A stretch of 5,363 bases of DNA, from assembly GCA_938010625.1 (NCBI GenBank), contig CALLVJ010000192.1:1-5363 (forward strand), in the 5' to 3' direction. Position 1 is the first letter of the stretch, and each line of letters opens with the position of its first letter. Source of the DNA: an uncultured Stomatobaculum sp. Its GTDB lineage: Bacteria; Bacillota; Clostridia; Lachnospirales; Lachnospiraceae. The notes under the pieces were generated by a model. That model saw only the letters and a program-made list of their open reading frames with translations, did no database searches and was not told where the DNA came from. The translations under genes and the position numbers were made by a program. Shown piece by piece: positions 1-5,092 of this stretch.

Positions 1-189
1 TTCTTCTGAGAAGTTTAACAGTTTAAATATTTTATATTTCAATGGAAAATTTGAAAATTGATAACTCAGTTCATTAGGAAAATTATCTTTCTTATCAGCA
101 AGTCCGACTGTTTCCAGCACTTTTTCCGCAATTTCCTCATAGGGAAGATCAAGCGTCTCTTCCGCCTCATAGCAAAGCGCAAGACTCAT
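1..189 (-). CDS. ybeY: YbeY N-terminus (rRNA maturation endoribonuclease), partial; 3' part doubtful
   Basis: The frame is open for 63 codons from an ATG at 189 to the window edge. The start is secure: a GGAGGG ribosome binding site (complement of 197-202) sits 7 nt upstream, and the ATG overlaps the phoH stop in an ATGA, which implies translational coupling. The first ~28 residues (MSLALCYEAEETLDLPYEEI and the AEKVLETV that follows) fit the acidic N-terminus of Firmicute YbeY, and YbeY normally follows PhoH. YbeY is a zinc-dependent endoribonuclease acting in 16S rRNA maturation and ribosome quality control; its metal-binding histidine motif lies further on and is not present here. After residue ~28 the expected YbeY sequence does not appear. 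The codons become A/T-rich (about 19 G/C in bases 1-90) and the protein turns into a K/F/N-rich stretch. The C-terminal half of this entry may therefore not belong to ybeY. I am confident of the start and unsure of the rest. Confidence 0.66.
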   Translation of the reverse strand, partial: MSLALCYEAEETLDLPYEEIAEKVLETVGLADKKDNFPNELSYQFSNFPLKYKIFKLLNFSEE

Positions 190-1217
190 CGCTTTTCCCT
201 CCGCTCGTGGACATTTCGCCTTTCTCTCTGGCAGGCCGCGCGGTGCTTCTTCTCGGCACTCTCCTTTTCCTCGTACTTCTCATAAGCGTCGACAATCTGC
301 TGCACAAGCGGATGCCTGACGACATCGCGGCTCGTCAGGCGGCAAAAGCCGATTTCCTCGATGTTTGCAAGCACGCGGGACGCCGTATCGAGGCCAGAGA
401 TGGCATCCGCCGGCAAATCCTTCTGGGTGAGATCGCCGGTGATAATCGCCTTCGAGCCAAAGCCAATGCGGGTCAAAAACATTTTCATCTGCGCGGGCGT
501 GGTATTCTGGGCCTCGTCGAGGATGATGTAGGCATTGTCGAGTGTGCGACCGCGCATGTAGGCGAGCGGCGCGACCTCAATGAGCCCTTTCTCTGCATTG
601 TGGAGATAGCTCTCCGCGCCCATAATCTGATAGAGCGCATCGTAGAGCGGGCGGAGATAGGGATCAATCTTGCTCTGCAAATCACCCGGCAGAAAACCGA
701 GCTTCTCGCCCGCCTCCATCGCGGGACGCGTCAGGATGATGCGCTCACAATCGCCGTCACGAAACGCACGGATCGCCATGGCCATCGCGAGATAGGTCTT
801 GCCTGTACCCGCAGGGCCTATGCCGAAGGTAATCATGCGCCGCGCGATGCTGTCCACATACTCCTTCTGTCCAAGGGTCTTCGGCTTCACCGGACGACCG
901 GAAGCCGTGCGGCATATCATCTCGCGGTCAATCTCGAGAATCTTTTCCTCTCCCTCGGCAAAGGACAAGGAGAGCGCATAGTTCACTGTCTGCTCTGAAA
1001 TGGTCTCACCGCGCCGCGCGAGCGCAACCAAATTGTGAAACACAGAGATGGCTTTCTGAACCTTATTCTCTTCGCCCATCACTTTGACACTGCCGTCGCG
1101 CTCAATCATTGTGACTTGCAAGGTGCGCTCAATTTTGTGGAGGTTCACATCCATGAACCCGCAGACATTCTTCTCTAATTCCGCGGGAATATCAATCGTC
1201 TGCTCTGTGCTTCCCAT
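186..1217 (-). CDS. phoH: PhoH family ATPase (PhoH/PhoL-like)
   Basis: A 343-residue cytosolic P-loop protein. Residues ~25-85 form the small KH-like N-terminal region typical of PhoH (VTMIERDGSVKVMGEE). The ATPase core follows: Walker A GPAGTGKT at 134-141, the PhoH signature TRPAMEAGEKLGFLPGDL at 163-180, Walker B IILDEAQN at 231-238, the sensor-like ITGDLTQKDLP at 259-269, and SRDVVRHPLVQ at 296-306. Length is normal for the family. The last ~30 residues are a highly charged basic tail (KKHRAACQRERR), probably disordered. The ATG at 1217 has a GAGGGAG ribosome binding site (1223-1229) 5 nt upstream. The family is an RNA-associated ATPase/putative helicase; its exact bacterial role is unsettled, but the constant linkage to ybeY, seen here as a 4-nt stop/start overlap, points to ribosome or RNA maturation. 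It lies downstream of rpsU, separated by a strong hairpin, and is probably expressed by read-through from the rpsU promoter. Confidence 0.97.
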   Translation of the reverse strand: MGSTEQTIDIPAELEKNVCGFMDVNLHKIERTLQVTMIERDGSVKVMGEENKVQKAISVFHNLVALARRGETISEQTVNYALSLSFAEGEEKILEIDREMICRTASGRPVKPKTLGQKEYVDSIARRMITFGIGPAGTGKTYLAMAMAIRAFRDGDCERIILTRPAMEAGEKLGFLPGDLQSKIDPYLRPLYDALYQIMGAESYLHNAEKGLIEVAPLAYMRGRTLDNAYIILDEAQNTTPAQMKMFLTRIGFGSKAIITGDLTQKDLPADAISGLDTASRVLANIEEIGFCRLTSRDVVRHPLVQQIVDAYEKYEEKESAEKKHRAACQRERRNVHERREKR

Positions 1218-1239
1218 TTTATCTCCCTCATAAGTGCAA

Positions 1240-1268
1240 GACGCCCGGTCTCGTTGAGACCGGGCGTC
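1240..1268 (-). terminator. Perfect 13-bp hairpin between rpsU and phoH (attenuating terminator or processing site)
   Basis: Arms 1240-1252 and 1256-1268 are perfect inverted complements around a 3-nt loop (GACGCCCGGTCTC on one side). In the minus-strand RNA the stem begins 9 nt after the rpsU stop codon. The bases that follow (TTGCACTTATG) contain no real U-run, so a full rho-independent terminator is doubtful. A partial terminator or an RNA-stability/processing hairpin is the better reading. That would let short rpsU mRNA accumulate above the level of phoH-ybeY. The stem ends 10 nt before the phoH ribosome binding site. Confidence 0.7.
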
Positions 1269-1277
1269 AAATATGCA

Positions 1278-1454
1278 TTAGTTGAATTTACGCTTTCTTG
1301 CAGCCTCGGACTTCTTCTTGCGTCTGACGCTGGGCTTCTCGTAATGCTCTCTCTTGCGAATTTCCTGCTGAATGCCTGCCTTCGCACAGTTTCTCTTGAA
1401 ACGTCTCAGTGCGCTGTCCAGGCTTTCATTTTCTTTCACAATCACGTTTGACAT
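1278..1454 (-). CDS. rpsU: 30S ribosomal protein S21
   Basis: A 58-residue protein with the full S21 pattern: [20 protein letters not shown] at the N-terminus, then [20 protein letters not shown] and a basic tail ([15 protein letters not shown]). This is the normal length for Firmicute S21. It binds the 30S subunit near the anti-Shine-Dalgarno region and supports initiation on natural mRNAs. A longer upstream frame (to 1619) is open, but the homologous start is the ATG at 1454. This start has a GGGAGGGAGG ribosome binding site (1467-1476), and the promoter at 1501-1528 lies inside the longer reading. It is the first gene of an rpsU-phoH-ybeY transcript. Confidence 0.98.
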   Translation of the reverse strand: MSNVIVKENESLDSALRRFKRNCAKAGIQQEIRKREHYEKPSVRRKKKSEAARKRKFN

Positions 1455-1466
1455 GAAACGGCCTAA

Positions 1467-1476
1467 CCTCCCTCCC
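1467..1476 (-). promoter_or_regulatory. rpsU ribosome binding site
   Basis: The minus strand reads GGGAGGGAGG, two overlapping Shine-Dalgarno-like cores. The nearer GGAGG lies 12 nt from the ATG, slightly longer than usual spacing. It decides the start at 1454 over longer upstream reading. Confidence 0.7.
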
Positions 1477-1500
1477 GGTTGTGAAATTGAAATCTCGTTT

Positions 1501-1528
1501 AGTATAGCACAATTTTGAAAAGCGTCAA
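1501..1528 (-). promoter_or_regulatory. Sigma-A (sigma-70 type) promoter of rpsU-phoH-ybeY
   Basis: The minus strand has a -35 TTGACG (complement of 1523-1528), a 16-bp spacer, and a -10 TATACT (complement of 1501-1506) preceded by an extended -10 TG (TGCTATACT). Each hexamer has one mismatch to consensus. Transcription should start near 1494, giving a leader of about 40 nt that contains the rpsU ribosome binding site. This is the clearest promoter in the window and suits a highly expressed ribosomal gene. Confidence 0.85.
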
Positions 1529-1573
1529 GGGGTATTTCAGGCTTCCGCCATACCTCGCTGTCCCCCCTGCAGC

Positions 1574-1616
1574 AAAGCCCCGGGTTTGCCAAATCATGCG
1601 GCAAAACCGGGGCTTT
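1574..1616 (-). terminator. Hairpin terminator after the TasA-like gene
   Basis: Arms 1574-1590 and 1600-1616 form a 17-bp stem with a single internal mismatch and a 9-nt loop; one end reads AAAGCCCCGG and the other CCGGGGCTTT. It begins about 36 nt after the stop of the TasA-like gene and ends about 45 nt before the rpsU -35 box, so it insulates the two units. The U-run after the stem is short (only the UUU of the stem itself). The flanking A/U pairs make it near-symmetrical, so it may also act on the opposite strand. Confidence 0.72.
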
Positions 1617-1651
1617 CATTCTCCATTCATCTCAGTCCTGACAAATGCTTA

Positions 1652-2644
1652 TCACTTGTTCTGCTTGACAAGGTAGTTCGGGTTGCCTGCATCCTTGCCA
1701 ACATTGAACTGATCCCAGAGGAAGTCGATGCTGATTTCGACTGCCTTCTTCTGGCTCGCCTTGTCGTCATTCTTCGCGAGAACGGTCGTGGAACCAGTCG
1801 TATAGACACCCTCAGCATCCGGATCCATCGCGACTGCAAGGAACAGATCCATTCTGTTGTCCGTTGCCGGGCTGCAGAGAATCGTCGCATTCGTGATGAC
1901 CTTGCGGATCTCTTCATCAGAGAGCTTCTTCAGTGCAGAGAGTCTCATGAATTCCACACCGCCCACTGTGAAATAATCACCTTCGCTTGCGAGCGAATTC
2001 ACAAGCTTGAAGACCGGCTTGCCTTCCTCGACCTTCGGATGATACTGCTCGCCGTCCATGTAAATGGCAATGCCGAGCATATCTGCCGCTTTGCCGCTGT
2101 CCTCAAGACCCTTAACGTTAAACTTGAGGCTGCTGAGCTTCGTCGCAATGCTGCCCACATTGAGAACATCCGTGCGGAATGCCTGCGCGTAGCCCGGATA
2201 CATCTCGTTGATCTTGATGTTGATCTGGTGGCTGCCCTTTGTATTGACAGTCGTATAGTCTCCGACATTCTTCGGAAGTGCTTCCGGCTTCTCAAGCTCT
2301 GCATTGAACTCGACGTTGTGATAGCCCTTCTGGCGCTCCTTGTAAACGTCGATGCTGCCGTCGCGCGCAATCTTGTTGTAGTCCGAAGTCGCTCTGCTGA
2401 AGAAGCTGTCGTCTACATAAGCCTTATCGCCGATGCCATCGACAATACTCCAACCGTTTGGCATCTTCTCATTGCCGTACTGCGCATACAGACCGAGGTC
2501 TGCAAACATCATGCCAAAGTCGCCCGTCGTCGCCTTGGTCGTGACATTCAGCGTATCCGTCCAGTACGCATAGCCAGTTCCCGCGAGAACCATGGACAAT
2601 GCAAGGAGACCGCCGATGATTGATTTCTTACCTGCTCTTCTCAT
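1652..2644 (-). CDS. TasA/camelysin-like secreted protein with SipW-type signal peptide
   Basis: A 330-residue precursor. The N-terminus has a basic n-region (MRRAGKKS), a hydrophobic core at ~9-26 (IIGGLLALSMVLAG) and the motif GYAYWTDTL at 24-32, the hallmark of proteins cut by SipW-type signal peptidases. The mature part (~300 residues) has no further membrane segment. It is rich in alternating beta-like stretches (HQINIKINEMYPGY at 139-152, ATKLSSLKFNVKGL at 167-180, KAVEISIDFLWDQFNVG at 300-316), as expected for the TasA/CalY fold. TasA proteins are exported and assemble into extracellular fibres that bind cells in biofilms; function here is inferred. The start at 2644 is chosen because AAAGGATGG precedes it and the hydrophobic core then begins at residue 9. 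The frame is open 20 codons further upstream, but those codons have no suitable ribosome binding site. Hairpins lie on both sides, so it may be a separate transcript. The likely processing enzyme is encoded upstream (3899-5092). Confidence 0.82.
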   Translation of the reverse strand: MRRAGKKSIIGGLLALSMVLAGTGYAYWTDTLNVTTKATTGDFGMMFADLGLYAQYGNEKMPNGWSIVDGIGDKAYVDDSFFSRATSDYNKIARDGSIDVYKERQKGYHNVEFNAELEKPEALPKNVGDYTTVNTKGSHQINIKINEMYPGYAQAFRTDVLNVGSIATKLSSLKFNVKGLEDSGKAADMLGIAIYMDGEQYHPKVEEGKPVFKLVNSLASEGDYFTVGGVEFMRLSALKKLSDEEIRKVITNATILCSPATDNRMDLFLAVAMDPDAEGVYTTGSTTVLAKNDDKASQKKAVEISIDFLWDQFNVGKDAGNPNYLVKQNK

Positions 2645-2652
2645 ACCAACTA

Positions 2653-2661
2653 CCATCCTTT
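2653..2661 (-). promoter_or_regulatory. Ribosome binding site of the TasA-like gene
   Basis: The minus strand reads AAAGGATGG, ending 8 nt before the ATG at 2644. The ATG contained in this motif (2656) would start only four residues earlier, but AAAGG would then abut it directly, so 2644 is preferred. Confidence 0.6.
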
Positions 2662-2711
2662 CTTTTCGTTGCCTGCAGCCCTTCCGGCTCCTGATTACAA
2701 GCATAGTTTAG

Positions 2712-2755
2712 AAAAAACAGGGCAGCGCGGCATCCGGCGAAGGTCCCGGCTTTTT
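2712..2755 (-). terminator. Probable rho-independent terminator between the DUF5305-like and TasA-like genes
   Basis: In the minus-strand RNA, AAAAAGCCGGG (2755-2745) can pair with CCCUGUUUUUU (2722-2712). This gives five A-U pairs, one G-U, one C-G, a single mismatch and three G-C pairs, enclosing a 22-nt GC-rich loop with a possible small CGG/CCG helix. The six-U run is the only good U-tract among the hairpins seen here. It begins 23 nt after the stop at 2778. The GC part of the stem is short, so it may attenuate rather than stop transcription. No convincing promoter was found between it and the TasA-like gene, which leaves read-through as an option. Confidence 0.45.
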
Positions 2756-2777
2756 CGGATCTTTGGTAGGACTTTCT

Positions 2778-3866
2778 CTACGCCGAAAGTGGTATGGGAT
2801 TTGGCAGCTGGCAGAAAAAGCACTGGCTGCCGTCCTGCACCATAAACAGGCCGTCCTGTGGCAATCCCTTCTCATCCGGGCGGCACATGACAGGTTGACG
2901 TCTCTCTTCCCCGAGGAGCAGCAGGCTCTCGAGACTCTGCAAGCGGACGGCATCGTCCGGCAGATTCAGAACTGCCTCTGTAAAGACCAAGCGGCTCCCG
3001 TATTTCCGGAGGAGACGCCGGAGAGCAAGCTTCCAAGCTTCCTCTGCCGTAGGCGTTCTGGAGAAGAAAAAGGCTGTCAGCATCAGAAGCAGACCTGCCA
3101 CTGCGAGGAATATGCCTGCAAGCAGCTGGAAAATGGGAAGTGCTGTCTTTTTCCGCTCCTTTGCTGTGATACTGCCCTGTTCCGAAACCGTCGCCTCCGG
3201 ATTCAGCAGATAAAATGTATTTTTGTTGTCGACCGGCAGGGAAATTTCGAGAGAAAAGGGCTGCTCTGCGCTCTTATCGCCGCAGTGCATCGTAAAATTC
3301 CCGGCAAAAACAAGTTTACAACTGCGCTCAAAGCTGCCGCCGAGCTCCTTTTCAATTTCCGAAAGGCGCTCCGTATAGTCCTCCGGACGCAGCTGCACAG
3401 TCTTTTGCACTTCTGCCGTCCCATCGCCCATGTCCGGGATTTCTCCCGCATCCAGCGGGAGCTGCTGCGTAAAAATCGTTTTTTTCCCACTCTCTGTGTT
3501 GTAATAGCCGGACAATTCCACGCCGAGTGTATATGTCCCGCTGCTCACTGCGCTCTCGATGCCGCTCCCCGCGAGATCTGCCCGCAGCTGCAGCTCAATG
3601 TAGTCGGTGAGCCCCGCCGGATAAACTTCACCAGCGTCCAGCCATTCCTCCGGATAAACTGAATTCTCGAGGAGATGCACCCTGTGTGTTCCCGACGCGC
3701 TGACAGTATAACTGTAGAGCGTTTTCTCTTCTAAAAAACTCTTCCGCCTCAGCGAGCGAAAAAACAGCAGTCCCCCTGCGGCAAGGAGCAACAAGCCAAT
3801 AAGCGCTGCGATCAGTTTCTGCCTTCCATCCAACACGGGTCTCTGCCATCCTGTCTTTGTCTCCAT
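2778..3866 (-). CDS. DUF5305-like two-pass membrane protein
   Basis: A 362-residue protein with two clear membrane segments: residues ~17-36 (LIAALIGLLLLAAGGLLFF) and ~243-268 (LPIFQLLAGIFLAVAGLLLM). Between them lies an extracytoplasmic domain of about 200 residues that looks beta-rich (YSYTVSASGTHRVHLLENSV, TYTLGVELSGYY). After the second segment, ~90 cytoplasmic residues carry YGSRLVFTEAVLNLP, LQSLESLLLLGEERRQPVM and a final DGLFMVQDGSQCFFC. This layout matches what I know as DUF5305, a family of unknown function found in archaea and Firmicutes near SipW-like peptidases; assignment is from pattern only. The ATG at 3866 is preferred over a TTG at 3902 that overlaps the peptidase stop, because AGGGGGA lies 4 nt upstream of the ATG. 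It follows the signal peptidase gene by 32 nt in the same operon. It may act as an assembly partner or anchor for the exported AYWTD proteins; that role is inference. Confidence 0.72.
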   Translation of the reverse strand: METKTGWQRPVLDGRQKLIAALIGLLLLAAGGLLFFRSLRRKSFLEEKTLYSYTVSASGTHRVHLLENSVYPEEWLDAGEVYPAGLTDYIELQLRADLAGSGIESAVSSGTYTLGVELSGYYNTESGKKTIFTQQLPLDAGEIPDMGDGTAEVQKTVQLRPEDYTERLSEIEKELGGSFERSCKLVFAGNFTMHCGDKSAEQPFSLEISLPVDNKNTFYLLNPEATVSEQGSITAKERKKTALPIFQLLAGIFLAVAGLLLMLTAFFFSRTPTAEEAWKLALRRLLRKYGSRLVFTEAVLNLPDDAVRLQSLESLLLLGEERRQPVMCRPDEKGLPQDGLFMVQDGSQCFFCQLPNPIPLSA

Positions 3867-3870
3867 GTAG

Positions 3871-3877
3871 TCCCCCT
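3871..3877 (-). promoter_or_regulatory. Ribosome binding site deciding the DUF5305-like start
   Basis: AGGGGGA on the minus strand, 4 nt before ATG 3866. The alternative TTG at 3902 has only AGGA two bases away, which is too close to work well. Confidence 0.6.
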
Positions 3878-3898
3878 GTGATTCCTGTCTCTTCTGCC

Positions 3899-5092
3899 TC
3901 AAGATCCTGTCTTTTCTTCCTGCAGCGCTCGTTGAATTTCTTCCGGCACTTTCCGACCGCTGTTTAAGAGCAGCACCGGAATGCCAAGCCGCGGCACCAC
4001 TCGCACAACCCGCCCGTCAATCTGATTGGGCTTTACGGGCGCAGCATCTGCCGAAGCGTTGTTATCTCCCTTGGTAATAAACTGTCGATTGCCAGCTTCG
4101 TCCTCTTGAATTTCCTGAATCCGGTGGGTGATGCTGATACGATCCCGGTGGTAACTGATGACAGTGCCTTCTGAGAGCGCTTCCAGTTCTTCCTCCGCGC
4201 GCAGTTTCCGCACCAGAATCACATCGCCGGGATGAATGCCGGGCTCCATGCTTCCTGTCAAAATGACAGTCGGATAGACCGGAAACACGCCGATGCAAAA
4301 CCAGTAAAAGATCACCGCAAGTAAAAGCTCTGCAAACCAGATAAAGGATCCGCCCTGACGCTCTGGTCGTGCGCCACGCTCCTCTGCGAGATACTGTTCC
4401 CGCAGATACAGGAGAAGAAAGACTGGAGCACAGAGGCCTATCGCGCTGCTCGCGAGCCAGGGAAGATCCGGCAGAAACGGAAAGATATGCTGAAACAGGC
4501 CAATACTGCCTGCATAGAGGACAGAAGCGCCCATGCCGCCGAAGAATACCAGTCCTGTCCGGACTGCACTGTCGGCAAGCGCCGGCAGCACACTCTCGGC
4601 CACAAAAATAAAGCTGTCTTCTGCGCTGCCAAGGTGCAGCGCTCGCGCCAAATTCAGCTCTGTCAGCGCCAAAAAAAGGCTCAGCAGCACGGCTGTCAAA
4701 ACGCGACCGCGAATATGCCGCTCGCTGAGCCCGAGTCCATAGCTCCTGACCCACTCCTTTGCGAGAAGAGGCGCAAAGAGCCACAGCAGATTTTTTAGAA
4801 TGCCCAGCGCCGAAGTGTCATACGGCGTTGCTGACAGACATTTCAGACATGCGCCTGTCAGAAAGCGGAGCGCCAGAAAAACAGCTGCGCCTGACAGGGC
4901 ATAGAGCCGCATGCTCCGCCGAAGCGCAGCGCGCCTGTGCACCGAAAACCGCGGTGCTCCCGCATACAGCCCTCCCCCCAATATGCCATAGTACAAGAGG
5001 CAGGCGGGCACACTGCCTTCTAACAAAGTCCGGACTGCCGGGATCAGACTCCCCGCGAGCATCGCGAGGAGCAGTGAAAAGGCGACATTCAT
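3899..5092 (-). CDS. SipW-like (ER/archaeal-type) signal peptidase I with large polytopic N-terminal region
   Basis: A 397-residue membrane protease. The catalytic part is at the C-terminus: a membrane segment at ~251-273, then the nucleophile box LTGSMEPGIHPGDVILVRK at 278-296 (Ser281), the general-base box ISITHRIQEI at 319-328 with His323 in place of the bacterial Lys, and KGDNNASAD at 341-349 with the conserved acidic residue Asp349. The Ser-His arrangement marks the ER/archaeal/SipW type, which removes signal peptides from TasA-like substrates. SipW is about 190 residues, whereas here ~245 residues precede the catalytic part and carry about eight hydrophobic segments (roughly 3-22, 29-45, 64-80, 97-111, 130-147, 160-176, 180-204, 212-231). 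I do not recognise that part. The C-terminus has only a weak hydrophobic stretch (LGIPVLLL, 369-376). The ATG at 5092 overlaps the preceding stop as ATGA and has GAAGG 6 nt upstream (5099-5103). Confidence 0.93.
   Translation of the reverse strand: MNVAFSLLLAMLAGSLIPAVRTLLEGSVPACLLYYGILGGGLYAGAPRFSVHRRAALRRSMRLYALSGAAVFLALRFLTGACLKCLSATPYDTSALGILKNLLWLFAPLLAKEWVRSYGLGLSERHIRGRVLTAVLLSLFLALTELNLARALHLGSAEDSFIFVAESVLPALADSAVRTGLVFFGGMGASVLYAGSIGLFQHIFPFLPDLPWLASSAIGLCAPVFLLLYLREQYLAEERGARPERQGGSFIWFAELLLAVIFYWFCIGVFPVYPTVILTGSMEPGIHPGDVILVRKLRAEEELEALSEGTVISYHRDRISITHRIQEIQEDEAGNRQFITKGDNNASADAAPVKPNQIDGRVVRVVPRLGIPVLLLNSGRKVPEEIQRALQEEKTGS

Noticed and set aside
207..998. 263-codon open frame on the plus strand opposite phoH
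   Set aside because: phoH carries every family motif; the antisense frame is a shadow.
1455..1619. N-terminal extension of the rpsU frame to 1619
   Set aside because: S21 begins at MSNVIVKEN in the family, and the promoter and ribosome binding site for that start lie inside the extension.
1586..2623. 345-codon open frame on the plus strand opposite the TasA-like gene
   Set aside because: It lies almost wholly antisense to a gene with a signal peptide, ribosome binding site and family motif, and its translation shows no domain. It arises from codon bias of the real gene.
2645..2711. Possible promoter for the TasA-like gene (TATGCT or TGTAAT as -10)
   Set aside because: No acceptable -35 hexamer lies 15-18 bp upstream of either candidate.
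2763..3662. 299-codon open frame on the plus strand opposite the DUF5305-like gene
   Set aside because: It is a mirror of the coding strand with no recognisable motifs and starts inside the terminator/intergenic region. The minus-strand protein has coherent membrane segments and operon spacing.
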